This document shows positions 12,843 through 27,800 of a stretch of DNA of 64,000 nucleotides, piece after piece. Each line of letters opens with the position of its first letter. Positions within the stretch are counted from its first letter, which is position 1. The position numbers were made by a program, and so were the translations under genes. Origin of the DNA: Sipunculus nudus (taxonomy: Eukaryota > Annelida > Sipuncula > Golfingiida > Sipunculidae); assembly GCA_026874595.1 (NCBI GenBank), contig CM049317.1, forward strand, positions 21,648,882-21,712,881, in the 5' to 3' direction. The notes under the pieces are model-generated. The model had not been told where the DNA came from and did no database searches. It saw only the letters and a program-made list of their open reading frames with translations.

Positions 12843-15800
12843 ACACATTATACATGTTATGGTTTTCTATTATAACAGGGTTCATATGTCCTTAAAAAGT
12901 CATGTTTTTTTAGTTTGATAAATCAGTACTTAAAAAGTCATAAAGTTTTTAAAAAATTCTCTATATTATGAAAAGGTCATAAATTTTCATTTACTTACTG
13001 TAGGCATCTAAAAATGTTTTGTATCAACTTTTATTATTAAAGATTTAACATACATGATACATGGTGTTGAATTGCTGGTGCAAAATCTGTTGTATGCTTC
13101 TAAATGATACATATAATTAAACTATCTGCAATATCTATTATTTTTAGTAATTTCCCATAGATTTTATGAAAATAAATGTTTTAAAACTCACCTTATTTAA
13201 ATGCCATATCCTGTACATAGCTTGTAAATGTGCGCACCAGTGCAACTTTACCTTATTGCTGATGGCAAAAAATATTATGACGGGACTTGAACACTTACAG
13301 ACCCGCCAGACACTTATATAGGTGTAAGTTTGCTGTTATTTTATGAAACAATAATTAAGATTTAAGAACATATCAGATTTCATGATTACTGGTATGTAGA
13401 TCTGGACTTGAAAATCCATAATATCTCAGTAGTAATCAGACTCTTCATGTGTGTGATAATAGGGAAGTTAAATGCCGACATAAGATTAGTTTTAAAGTGA
13501 AGGGTTCACAATCACAATATTAGTATCTTGTCACCGGTTGAAAGATGAATTATAACCTTAATCAAGATTTTTCTTTTTTTACTCCATATATCAAACTAAT
13601 GACATTACATTACTTGGTTAATAATTTTAAAAATAATTACATAAAAGACATTACATTAAATAAAAGTAATAAGTTAAAATTAACCAACCAAAATAATCTT
13701 TATTGAAAGTCATCTGAGCTATAGTGATGGGTCTTTGTCAGACATCCTGACATCCCAGCAGTTAGCAGGGCACAAATTGTAACCATTAATCCTAGAAAAT
13801 TCTAACTTGACATCCAGAGTGAGAATTCATTTTTATATGATGGGATGTATTATGGTATACCCACCATATGCCCGTTGATTAACTTTTAGTGTCCCGCAGT
13901 GACTTACCAGGGTTTTCATGGATTTTCATGAAACTCATCGTAACTACTAACCAGTAGATTATCCCGCCCCTGTTTGATTATGGGCAAAATCTACACGTAT
14001 TTAATAAGGTTAAAGGTCACTAGGCTACTTTGTGGTGTTGCTGTGATATACTAGATATACTTTAAATGATATTATTTAATATTGAAATTTAATTTCTTAA
14101 TATATTTTCAATATAAAAGTTTAAATGTCATTATACCAGACTTAGGTGAATTAATATATGTACAAGTTAGACACTCCTATTAGATAATTAGATGTGTAGA
14201 CATGTTCAGATGTGTAAAAGTTTTTGTACAGACTGGTTGAGGACACATTTACAATTGATGAGGTGACAGACATGCTGGACGGGCTGCTGGCTGTGGTTAG
14301 AGGGGACGTTGAGCTGGAGCTGATCAACACGTCACATACCAATGTCCTGATGCTGAGGCAGCTCTTCCAGCAGGCTGAGAAATGGCACCTTAAGCTGCAG
14401 GCAGACATATCAGAACTAGAGAACAGGTAAGAAAAAAATTATGGACTGGCCTCTGTGTTCTAGGGGTGGAGCACATATCTAATGAGTGTGAACCTCTGTT
14501 TAGGAGCAACAAGATTTTTCACAGTTGAGTCCCCTCTCAGGGTGAGCTCTGCAGGCTTAATGGGAATGCTGTACCCTACAGTAGTGTTTCCCCTCATAAA
14601 CAAGTGTGCCTTTTAGTGGTACCGATGTGTTTTGGACCTTGCAGTGGGTATGATAACACACTGAGAAAATGAGCTTATCAAGTTGTTTTTTGGGCCAAGG
14701 TAACTCCTAAATCATAACACAATCTTTCCTGTAACCATTGAAATTGTTTTAAGGGAAAATAGGTTAAGGAAAGCAGACTCTTGTATTTTTTGATGAAGTG
14801 CAGATAAAATGAAGTTAAAGCTTTCATTGTCTTTGTAATTAATAAACCCTACAGGAAGTTCAATCAAGCTAGATATGTTGAATACTGTTAAAATTTCTTG
14901 TTTTATTTAATTTTCATGCAGAGAGTTGCTGGAAGCGATCAAAGACTTTGAAGAACAAGAGTTTGCAGGGGCAAAGCGTGACACTGATTTTTCAGCTTTT
15001 AAATCATCTAAACTTGAACCATTGAATGAGGGAGGAGGTGCCGCTCTGTTACACATGGTTAGTTTTATTTTCATCTGTACAGTTAGCTTCCTCATCAAAG
15101 CAATGAATGACACAAGACAAAAAGATACCCTTGTTACAAATAAAACCAGAACTACGGTGGCAGACAACTGTCTGAGAAACATAACACCTAAAATCATAAA
15201 TGAGACTGACCAAATTATCATTGACAGAATTTTCACACACAGTGTGTCAGTGGATTAAAATTCTTAACAATAGTATCCTGACATTTAAAAAAACGATATG
15301 TTGACTTTAAATATAAATTTATGAATGCTTTATTTTTATGTCAAATAAAATATATATCTCTTTTCTCTTTATGCTAAATTTGGAACCTATTAATCAGGTT
15401 GTGATCAAGATACTAATTAAATTGAACTAATTTATTTTACATGGATTGTATTATAAATATAATAACTAATGCTTGGCACTTGCTGTTGCAAGAAGGCAAG
15501 AAAGTTGAAGAAACTTTGTTTTCCTGAATTTGGAAGATAATAAGTTGGCTCAAGAAAATTGAGTCTATTGTAAAATGATATGACTTGCAAACAGTGTCAT
15601 CTTTCCACACATACTTTATTTATAAGAATTGGACACAAACATTTGAGTGGTAACAAAATCTGCTGTTTCCCTTGGTGACCCTAGTTCGGTTCCCAGCTTG
15701 GCATGAGAGTGGGGAGATGAAGTTGGAGTGGCCTGTGTAAGGTCAATGGTTTTCTATGGGTATTTCTTTTTCCTTTATTTCTAGAGAATACCAAATACCA

Positions 15801-18800
15801 CCACCTGTGCCATAAATACTGATTAGTATAAGTTATAATAACTGTATGTACAATTCATGTTATTCTTGAAATTAACACTCAGAGAGCACAGACCTCTGCC
15901 ATATGTCATTGTCAGAAATGCATTTGCCTTAAAAAATTCTAGATACAGATGGTGATCTTATCACTCGAAAATTTTATTCACTTGTTCCTTGTATCATTGC
16001 CCAGCTATCCTGAAAATTTCATCAAAATCTGCAAATAACTTTTCATACACCTGCCTTATGAAGGGAGTATTATTGTATACCAACTGTCTGTCCATAGGTT
16101 TAGTGTCGCTGTGATTACTTACCAGGGCTTTAATGGATTTTTGCTAAACTCAGCATAAGTACTTGCCAACAGATTATCTTGCCCAAGTTCGATTATGGGC
16201 AATGTCCACACATAATTAATAATGTCATGGGTCAGTCAGCTTCTTTGTGGTGTAGCTGTGATAACTTACAAAGAATATGAAGGATTTTATAAATCTCACC
16301 ATAAATGTTTCCTATACGTGCGTATCTCGAAAAGGTAACTTCAGTTACTTTGATATTTAGTTAAGTTGACCAGCGATGTTTTCAAACGCACCAGCAAGTT
16401 GTGACATGGAGCGATGTCAACGTACGATGTGACGAAGATAATACCGAAGTAACCGGTATGAAAATGATTTGAATCTTCCAAGTAATTCCAGAAAATGGAA
16501 TTTTCATCAAAAATTTAGATTTCAAAATATTACTTTTAGAATTAAAATATACAGTGACTTGAAATGGATCAGCAGAATGGTTTTTTTTCCAAAATATAAT
16601 GACAAATCAGTAGCAAACAAGAATATGGCACGGAATATAAAATCTGTGTAAACAGGCAGAGGTTCACCGGCCCTTACGTCTTCCCAAACTTCATGCTTGA
16701 GTGACCCTGCAAAAAAGTGTTATGATGTGTTTAAATAAAATGCCCAAGGAATTTTTAAAGTGGACAGGAATGGCCGAGTCGCGCAATCTACGCGTGTTCA
16801 TTTCTAGATGATTGCTTGATTGTGTCTTTTGTCAAATCATTCCGTACCGAAAGTTGGTGCGGTTTTAAAGGGGGGTTCTTAGTATTTGAGCCCCTCGCGG
16901 TGTCTCGCCTGGAATTTCGGCGAAGTCTGGGTGCGGTTTTAATCGGAAGTGCGGTTTTAAGTGGAGATTTTACGGTAATCAATAAAACATCTTGCCTGTG
17001 TTTGAATTTCAGCGAAATCCATGCACATTTAATGAGGTCAGATGCTGCCGCACTTGGTGACTTACCAAAAATCCTATTGAATTTCATGAAACTCATTTTT
17101 CATATTTAACAAAAGACTTTCTCAGCTGATGTACATTATCATCAAAATTCATACATATTTAATGAGGTCAGAGGTCACCAAATAAACAGCAGCGGTATTA
17201 TGCATGTTTGCGGTGCTCTTGTTTAGTAATGTTGCTACCAGACAGACAGTCAAACAAACCAACACCAGCAAAAACATAACCCCTGCTTGGCAGAGGTAAT
17301 AAATAAAGTTTACTAAAATGCATATATCATGGTTGCAAACCATACACCATGTGTGTGATTATCCCTGACTCATTTACATATAGTGTAAGCTGTGTAATAA
17401 GTCCACCAATGGAACTTGCCAAAGTGGTCTTAATTCACAGGTGGTTCTATTAGGCATGTCAAATGTAACCAATATGATTGCTTTCAGTTCACTCAAGGGT
17501 GATCTCAATAGACAGGTGGTCTTATTAGAAAGGTGGCCTTTCAGACAGGTTCACTGTATAAGGGCATTGAATTTCCTATTATCTTATATATATATTTTGG
17601 AAATTATATCAGGGGGCCATGTCTACTTTAAATATAATATTTTTGCTTTTTATATTTCTTGCATTCTTAAAAATTAAGCTTCAAATGAAACAGAACTTCT
17701 GTGGAACCTGTGTTACTGTATAAATCAGACCAATTAGATAAAATTTTGATGGCCTTAAATGTGATTTCATGCTTCTTTTCTTTTCTAGGAAATTGAAAGA
17801 CTCAAAGAAGAAAACGAAAAAATGAAGGATAGATTACGACAAGTGGAATCCCAGGTAAAACTGTACTCTGATACAGCATAAAATAAAAAAAAAGGCCAAA
17901 AAATTAAAAAGTATGGTTCTCAGGCACCGCCCGCGTCAATTTTAAACCCCTGCATCAAAAATGTTTATTTTGATTTTCAATAGAAACTTGCAAATTTTTA
18001 GCTCCAGCCGCTTGGCCATTTCTTTCAAGCAGATAAAATCACACACTTTTGATAAAGTTTTCTTTGTTATGTAGTGCTTTTACTTGTTTAGCAAAATAAG
18101 TCTGTTATTATCATGCTTTTCCCTTATCATTTGTAATTTTATGGAAACATACAAAAAAATTTAAAATAAAAAAAACAGCCAGCATTGATTTCTGAAAAAA
18201 GTGCCTGAGAACCAAACCTTATTTTTTTTTGGCCTTATTACCCTGATATAAAGCAATAATTTGTTAATAGACATGTTGGGATTTGAATACTTTCACTCAA
18301 AACATCCTTACTACAACAGAGGTCTAAAGCTGCATTTTGTTGGCATGAGGTATGCAATTGACCTCACCACCACATCCCATATGCACCGCCCTTTTCACCA
18401 AATTATGATAATGAGACCCTGAAACGCTCCTTCACAGAAAGCTCTTTACAACACAATAGTGACATCACAAAGGTTGATGACGTATGACGTCACATTGATA
18501 ATGTCATCAACTGGAATTGCTATATCTCTGTTCTCAAGTATTAAGTATATCACTGTCATTGTGAAATGTTTTGCTATATTTTTTAATTATTTGTCTCATA
18601 CGAATTAAGCGCCAGGTGAGACATTATCATTCACCAGGTAGTCGGAGGAATGGCTCCTGCAACCTTTGGCCTAGAACTTTTTATACTGTCTCTTTAGTAT
18701 AAAAAATTATCAAGGAAAACATGCCGACTAGGGTACTGGTACAGACTACATGTGTTCTGTTTGGGAGAGGTCTCACAAATTATGCAAACTGTGTTATTAT

Positions 18801-21800
18801 AAGGCGACTGATGATTTACAGTAATATAGGTGACGTGATTGGCTGCACAGAACAGTTATGCTCATGATTATTCTGTATGCTATTAAGGTCATGTAAAGTT
18901 AATGGTGAGGTCAATTGCAATATTTGTAATCCAGATGGTTGAATTTTGCAGGAAAAATGTAAAAAAATGCAATTCTCATTGGAGAATTTGATCCACATTA
19001 GGTATAGCAACCACTGGACCTGGTTATAATATGCATATGTATGGCTTTTGAATGCAGCCTGATCTGATGGGTTTTGTCATCGCAAATCACAGTAGTGCTT
19101 CACTGTCATCCTGATATATATTTCACATGAATTTATACTGCACTCTGAATACCATGTTCCCCTGTTACAGTAATATAACCCAGTAACCTATGTAAAATCG
19201 ATGTACCTTTAAGCATTTATTTAGCCATACATATATAAATAATACTTATTAAATCTAAAAAAATTGGTAGTATTTGCTAAACTTTCTGTATCTTATATAA
19301 TTTATGTTTGGTTGAATGCAAAGTAATTAATGTATTATGATGTACTCCCTGTTTTACAGTGTACAAATTAATAATTTCCAGGCAATAGACAGTCAGCGAG
19401 CTCAAGGTCGCTTACGGCAGGACCTTGATAGTCGAGAACAGGAACTTAGAGGATACAGAGGCAGAAAGGTAAGAAGACATGTAATCATCAAAAATTTCAT
19501 ATGATTTACTTTTCATTAAATAAATATATAAAATTACATTTATATGAAGCTTTAGCCACAATTATCTGTGGTACAATAAAAAATCTAGAAAACTCATCCT
19601 TTGAGATTTAAGTGAGTGTATACACTAAAATATGTCATGCAGACTCATAAACTAATAATAAAATAAAACACACTTGACAGGGATTTCATAGGGGATCTCA
19701 TGAAAGCTGAACTTGTATTGTGCCATTCTTTTATAAGCATAATTTCCCGGAAAATTTCCACACAATCCTAGAACTTGCCTTCTTTTCAATTTTCCTCTCC
19801 AAACTGTTCACTTGAGTAGGCTCTAACTAGATGATACAGCCCAGCAATAATGCTTTTTGCCATAAATACCCACCTAAAAATTCCTTATAATTATATTGAT
19901 ATTTTAATGGAAAGATTCTACTCTTTGATTTGTTCATTGTAGCCAGATGGATCTGCTGAGGAACTGGAAGGGCTGAGACAACAGATGTCTGACTTGAAAA
20001 CTAACCTGGACAAGGTAAGTCTTAATATTGTCTGCACTTACAAGAGGATGTATGTATATAAAGTAGGTGGTGCCACCTACATTTTCATATATAAATATAT
20101 AATGAACATTCAGGAATTATAGATTATTTGAAATTATAGATTATTTTCAAAGGAAGTTATTAAATAATGCATTTGGTCCAAGGTTCTCTCCAGCATAGTC
20201 TTTCAAGGCTTTGATTTTAAGTTCAGCTGGCTGAAAGTCATCTGAGCTATAGCAATCACTCTTTGTCCATCACCCGGCTGTCTGGCCATCTGGTCTTCCC
20301 TTAAAGGGGCCCAATCACCTACATGAACTTAAAAAAACTAATGGTAATCCTGTGGAGCTTATATAAAAATAGGCCAAAAAGTGGATATCACCACACATAG
20401 GCTGCTTATTTTGTTTATATCAAGGTGTTTATAATATGTGGGGGCCTACCAAAATAATCAAAACAAATTCAACAAGGGCATCTTGCAGCAAGTAAGTAAG
20501 AGCTTTGCAAATGGCATCTATAACAAGTGACCTACCTATGCATATAAGCAACCTACCACCTTAGGTTTCATGTTTTTCCAGTTTTTCAACATTGCTGTGT
20601 TTATAAATATGTTGTAGATAAACAAGTTCATACATCCTTCACAAAGCTTATATGAACTTTTCAAAACCAAAATTACACTTAGATTATTAATATATACACA
20701 GAGGAAGCCAGAAACTACATAAATTCTGTTTCATAAGGTTGGTGAATGGGTACCTTTAACAGGGCATAAATCTTAACAGTTTACCGTAAATCTTGTTTTT
20801 ATGGCCGCACGTCTATTTATAGCCGCACCCTGAGTTTGCAACGTCTCTTAAAGGAGCTCCCACTGAGGTCCAAATACCCAAAACCCCCCTTAAAGGCCGC
20901 ACCCCGACTCCGTCTCTGGCCTGATGGGTAAGATAAATAGTTGCACGTAGCAAAATAAATCACGACATAGCTGCTTTAATGAAGACTAGAATAAAAAAGT
21001 ATTAATTACAGAGGTTAAATATGTGGGCAGATTACGTATATTAAACATATTTAACGCTCGAGATAGGGACAATATAGATATTTTGTCCCTAACGACTTTT
21101 GCACATGGATTGGCAGGCATTTATCAGAAAAAGAAAGATTCCCCGAACGATCGTTTCGTTTGAATGGTGGCTACGCAAAACGATTCTTGTATGCATCAAC
21201 ACGCTTCTTTGCATGTAAAAGACCATAGTATGAACACTGAATTGAGGTTTATATGTACATTTATTGAAGCAAAAAGCCTGAATACAATCCACTATTACGC
21301 ACCATCACGCAGTAGCGTTCAGGGGGCGACATGATGGCTAAGACTGCTGAGACTGTCAGATTTTCAACCTGCGGGAACTTAATTACGGCTCGTGGTATAC
21401 ATATAAAAACTTATGTGTAGAACCTTGACATGTATATCTTTCGTGCGATATATAACTTGTTATAAAAAATCTTGGTAATTGTCACCAAATAATACGTTTA
21501 AAACACCCCAACTGTAACACAGCGGCCCGTTGGGCATGGTCAAGCAACATTGAAGTAAATGCCTACTTTAAACTCATTTGCAGCGTTATTTAGCAACAAT
21601 TATTTGTTTAAAAAAGTAAAATGAATATAAAGCTGACATCGTAAAGAGTCGCATAATGGCTGACGATCGTTTTAAAATCAAGTTTGAGTGCCGCCATGTG
21701 CTGAAACGCCCTGGTGTTCTGCTAAGAATATTTTGATCGGCTGTACGCGGTGGGTGGTAAACAGAACAGCCACCTATTTCGTCCCAGTGTGCCTTGCGCG

Positions 21801-24800
21801 AACGCTACCTTGACAAGATGGCTCCCCACACGCGTACACGGACACTTTCTTGAGGAAAAAAAACTTGCTTACCTCGACCGGCCATTTAATTTCACTTCAA
21901 AATCACTCGTTTTCACGCGTCATGTTTGCTATACGTGCGTATTTCGACAAGGTAACTTCAGTTATTTTAATATTTAGTTGAGTTGACCAGCGATGTTTTC
22001 AAACGCATCAGCAAATTGTGACATGGAGTGATGTCAACGAACGATGTGACGATGATTATACCGAAGTTACCGGTATGAAAATGATTCGAATCTTCCGAAT
22101 AATTCAGAAATGGAATTTTCATCATAGATTAAAAAAAATATTACTTTTAGAATTAAAATATACAGTGACTTTAAATGGATCAGCAGAATGTTTCTATACA
22201 AAATATATTGAAAAATCAGTAGCAAACAAGAATACGGCACCGCATGTAAAATCTGTATATTCACCAAATTCCATCGGCTGTACCGACATGTTCTACCATT
22301 TATATCTACAAGCGGGTTTCCCCCTCTAACACTATTTCCATTCATACAATATATTCGTGATTGTATAAACAAAGATTAATCAGAAGTAAATGACCGGGCT
22401 ATACGCATTCAAGGATGAAGGTTTTCCAGAAACATGACATGGGGGCGAGAAGATGGGCTATTCAATATTGAGGTACATGTATCAGACATTATAAAAAATG
22501 TCAGTAAGTACCTGCTAAATTTGAACTTTTATAAAGATTTCATAGTGTTCTAAATTACATATTTTGATTTTCTGAATTATTTTTATGAACAACATAGATA
22601 CCAGGGCAATTCAGCTCCGTCAAAGGTATGACCGGTAATACCGATTTTTTCCAACAGACGTCACCACTAGTCCTCACCATGAATAATCTCATTCATTTTA
22701 ATCTCGTAATAAGTGTTGTTATTGTTCAATGTTTATTGTTATTGTTTAATTGATTGCATATAATTGTTATATTTTATATGAACATTTAGACTATACAATT
22801 TTATACAATAAATTTGTGACTACTAAGAGTATTTCCTCTGTGGTGTGCTTGATCTCCTATTATCGCCCAAAGGAGCGCCATGTCCGGGAGAGAGTTCTTC
22901 TCACAGTTCATTTCTGATAAACCATTATTTATGGCCGCATCCCGAGTTCAGAAAAAAAGTCGAGATTTTCGATTTTGAGTTTGTTTTTACGGCCGCGGAG
23001 ATAAAAACAGGATTTACGGTAACCTAGAATAGTCTGACTTGATATCAAAGGAGTACGCTCTTTACACAGCGCTTTACCTATAGGGCCACTACCTATATCG
23101 TAAGGCGCTGTTTGTTATGACCTCGTATCCTGAATTGCCACACCAGAGGGGAGCACTGTATTTTTGTCCAATCAGATGAGACCTTGTGCTGGAAGACAAA
23201 GCCAAGCGAGGAATAAACGGAGCCAATCATGTTTATTTCGTTTTGAGTGACAGCTCATCGCCCCGCGTAACTGTCTGAACAGGCCACAGGCTCAGAGAGA
23301 ATTGCCCCTGACGTGGTTTGCTTAGGGCCTTGGGCACATAGGATGCTCGGCCGGTGAGATGTAATTCAAACGAAACGTAACAACAAAGGCTGCGTGCACA
23401 CCTCGCTGGCTTGTTTCAGTTCAGACAACAGATACATGGCTACGCTAACAGAGTCATAATGTCATAATCCAATCGGTCGATGATGCGAGAATGCAGAGGG
23501 ACAATTTAAATTCGACCGGAAACTCATCAAGCGGCGCTTGAAGCGCACCAATGGGCAGAGCCAGGATGCCTGTGGAGTGTTTGTTTATTGGCATCTGATT
23601 GGCTGCTTGTCACATCATACGCACGTTTATTTCAGCGGACAACGAACCGCCATCTGGTGTCTAAATATATCATAAACGGTCAAAGCTTGCAGCGTGAAGA
23701 TCAGTTGCTTCTTTAGAAGCGCAAGATTTCGGCTGCCTCGGGAGCGTATCAAAGGAGGTCCATGAAAAATCTCCTTGGAACCTGAAATTAGGTCATAGTG
23801 ACCTATATTCTGCAAGATATGCGAAAGAACATGATTTGAGCACCTTATAGGACAGATTTGCATATTTGGTTACAGTTGGACTTAGAAACTTTTAATTTGA
23901 TCAAGATCCAGGGAGTTTCCTGTACAAATTTCTTGGAAACCTGAAATGATGTCACTATAACTAACATATATTCTGCAAGCTTTGTGAAAGAACATGATTT
24001 TAACACTATTAGTCACATGGGCACAAATGGAAGCAGCTGGATGTAGAATAAGGTCACTGTAACCTAAATCTAAGGTCTATTGGCAAATGCATGATTTTGA
24101 ACACTCTGGGAGTCATGATACCCATTGTTCAAGGTTCCCTGAATTCAGCTGAGCATCATGGCCAATGGGCCACTTGTTCTGTATGTCATCCTTATTATAT
24201 AAATAAGCAGAAGATCCTCAAATATCACATATGGTTATCTGTCATCTTGTTAATATGGAATGAATGGTACAGATGACCTCATGATCTGCACTTATTTGGC
24301 TAAACAAATTAAAAAAGTATTTTTTTTAAGCATTATCATATATTGATGTCAAACCCAGGCTATCAGAATGAGGCGTCGCACACTGTTATATGCTGTATGA
24401 TATAACATCCATTTTCCTGCAGGTTCATTTCTTAACAAGAAATAGCAATTTTTGTATATGACCTAGTCAGCAGCAAATTATATCACCACCAGTTGAATAT
24501 CCAAAAAATTGTGAAGCAGCCCATTTACTAGATATAGGATGTGTTATGGTATACCCACAGTCCGTCTGTTCATATGTCTGTCAGATAACTTCACAGTTAC
24601 TGTCACAGTTATTACTTACCAGTTCTCGGATAGATTTTCATGAAACTCACTTTAACTGCTTACCAATAGATTATCTAACCTGAGTTCAGTTATAGGCAAA
24701 ATCCACTCGTATTTGGAGGTCACCAGGTACTGTCTTTCACCAAAGATAATCCGTAATCTACTGAAGATAATCCACTTCCTCATTTAGAGCCATAATTTTG

Positions 24801-27800
24801 GTGGAAAAAAACAATAACTCTGTGTATAATACGCACCCTGTGTCTGGCCTAAATTGTGGATTAAGTATATTGTATTTCTGATTGTCACTGGAAAATTTTC
24901 AGGTTCCGTGGCAGTGAAATGTTGAGAATGACAGTAGGACAGACTTAAGGAAGTTTCTGAGATCTAGTACAGCTATCAGATTGTTACAATTGTAATCATA
25001 GCTAATATACTATTCTCCTTTAATTGTTGTGTTAAAGAAATGTGCTCAATTAGACTGGAATGGAATTGTTTTATGTAAGATGAAATGCAAGTGGCAGGGT
25101 GCACAGAGAACACCTGACAGCTGTGCTGCCTGTGAGTGACACCTGTACCATTGCTAAGGCGAGGCCTGGCTGCATTTGTGTGACATATGTATCAAGGATC
25201 CTGTAGAGAGTGACCACAGGAGCTAGAGCTACACGCAGCTGTGATCACATAACTGATCCTCTGACCATGACTCTGTCACCAGTAGGCTAATTAAGCAAAG
25301 GAAGCAGTCACATTCAGACCAGTATTCCTCACTTGGGTCAAATTTTTCTAAAAGTAATAAGTGTGTCATGGGTAAACTCCCAGCAAAAGAAATCCTGTGG
25401 TCTTTTTGGTGCCTAATGCCAGTGCATATTACGCCATCTACCAACTTAGCCGTGACAAACACGACTCAGTTAGGGCCCCCTACTGAGTCGTGACACAAGC
25501 CAAATTTAGAACCGCCCTGCAAGTCCGCACCATGCTTTATAACCGTATCTCAGCATACAGTCAGCAGGCAGACCGCTAGCAATAATCTCCCATACATGCA
25601 GAAAAATATATACAAATATATTGGGTTATAAAGGAATATTTCACACACATGGTAGGTGTCGTTGGAGAGATAAGAAACTTATTAAAATGTCTAGTGGGTT
25701 TATTTGAAGTGACACGATACTTGTAAGCAATGAGGCGTTGTCAAAAATGACAAAAATATTGCATCCTCATGGGGCCTTATAATGTGATCCTCAGAGATAG
25801 ATGTCCAGGCACTCTGGCAAGCCAGTAATCTGGCCATAATTTCAGAGGGCCGATCTGGCGCTACTACCAACTAACAATGGTATCAAATGATGTCAAAAAG
25901 TGACGTGGTCATGCATATTCCAGTTGGCATATTATTAATTCTCTAGGGTTGCAAGCAATATTAAAGGTATATATGAACTATTTTTAAATGAAAGCAGTAA
26001 ATAAGATCGAACTTTGTTATCTAATTGAAAATTTAACCCATACTGTTAATTTACTTTCAATTCCTTTATTATCACTCATCAGTGGCCAACAGAAAATAGT
26101 TGGAAAAATATACCTCCTTCTATGGTACACACCAAGGTTTTTACTTTAGAGTTTATGACAAAAATTCAGATTATATTCTGGGGATGATAGTACACTTGTG
26201 GTGTCACTGTGATAATGTTTGATTATTTTGATAAAACTCAACGAAAATATAAACAAATAAAATATCTCCATCTAGGTTTGATTCCAGTTAAGATCCGTGC
26301 ATATTTCATGAGGTCAGAGGTCTCCAGAATTTGGTGGTGCCATGATGACTTACCAAAATTTGATGGGTTTTTATGAAACTCATTATACATATTAACCAAT
26401 ACATTTTTCCACCTGAATAAAATCTCTGCAAAATCCAAACATATTGATTGAGGTCAGAAGACTATGACAGGCATATAATGCAAATTTGCAGTGCTCTTGT
26501 TTACCCTTTTTAAACCCAATGTTTATTTGACTAACCATAACAGTCATTTCCTTATTAGTTTTGCTAATGAACTTGGGATTTGTGTTCCAGAGCCGTTCAG
26601 ACAAGAGACAACAGGAGGAAGCTATGGAATCAGATTTAGCGGGCACCAAACACGAACTCCTCAGGATCAGGGAGATGCTTGAAATGGCTGAAAAGGTAGG
26701 ACTTAAAAATGAATCTGAGCCAGAAGTAAAAAGAGGGCTTGTTTTACTCTGTTAGGCAAAAAAAATAAAAGGTATGGTTCTCAGGCATTTTTAGCTCAGC
26801 TGACTGTAAGTCATCTGAGCTATAGCGATCACTCTTTTTCTGTCGTCTGTCTGTCCATCTGTCCGTCTGTCTGTCCGTTAACCAGGCACAAATCATAACC
26901 GCTGGACCTAGAATCATGTAACTTGACATTCTGAGAGGTCCATAAAAAATCTCCTTGGAAACTAGAAATTAGGTCTCTGTTACCCATATTCTTCCAGCTA
27001 TTGGGCCCCAAAGTACCCCCCAGAGTAGTCAAAAATTTCATACAAAAACTTCAATATCTCATTAACTACATCACTGATGGTCATGATTTTTGGCATACAT
27101 ATTGAATTTGAGATGTTCCATTAGTTTCTGCAGACTGGTGGCGCCACCTGTATTTTTTGATTTTTTACGAATTTTTTTTCTCTATTTTTGAGACCTTTAA
27201 AAAAGTGAACATCTGTTAACAGGGCAAAAATCGTAAAAACTGGACCTAGAATCTTCATTCTTGACACAGTGAGAGACCTATGAAAAGTCCCCATGGAAAC
27301 CAGAAATTAGGTCTCTGTTACCCATATCCTTCGAGCTATGGGGCCCCAAAGTACCCCCCAGAATGGTCAAAAATTTCATACAAAAACTTCAATATCTCAT
27401 TAACTACATCACTGATGTTAATGATTTTTGGCATACATATTGATCATGAGATTTTCCATCAGTTTCTGCAGACTGGTGGCGCCACCTGTATTTTTAGCTC
27501 AGCTGACTTTCAGTCATGCTGGGCTAAAGCGATGGGTCTTTGTCCGTCGTCCTTCCGTCTGTCCGTCCGGCCGGCCGGCCGGCCGTCCGTTAGCAGGGCA
27601 CAAATCGTAACCTTAGGGGCTAGGGCCATGAACCCTATGCAGTCTTAGAGGTTATAAAAAGATCTCCTTGCAAACCTGAAATTAGGTCACTGCGACCTAT
27701 ATTCTCGAAGTTATGGGGTGTGTTTGCACCCCCCAGAAATAACTCTTTGAGACAAAATTTTCATCCCAAACCTTCCATCTTTCACATACAGCTCACCTAC

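Larger units (their letters stand above)
20220..24176 (+). mobile_element. Helentron-like alpha element interrupted by a DNA transposon, intron 7
   Basis: The 5' end at 20221-20290 (GTTCAGCTGGCTGAAAGTCA, TCTGAGCTATAG, then CTTTGTCCATC) and the 3' end at 24146-24176 (CAGCTGAGCATCATGGCCAA, TGGGCCACTTGT) are both alpha. 23755-24110 holds diverged alpha units (AAAATCTCCTTGGAA, CTGAAATTAGGTCA). The middle contains the separate TTACCGTAAATC transposon. Taking both ends as one element is inference. Confidence 0.5.

Noticed and set aside
14907-15236. 109-codon minus-strand ORF opposite the residue 109-154 exon
   Set aside because: It mirrors the LZTFL1 exon and the adjacent intron; the plus strand has the family match and splice sites.
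15058-15258. Read-through of the 14922 exon into a longer C terminus
   Set aside because: The frame is open for 67 codons but there is a good donor (GTTAGT) at the family boundary and the next exon continues the conserved coiled coil.
27560-27600. GTCCGTCC/GGCCGGCC run as a telomere- or rDNA-related sequence
   Set aside because: It is a short simple run that recurs at the same place after the alpha 5' hairpin, so it belongs to the element.
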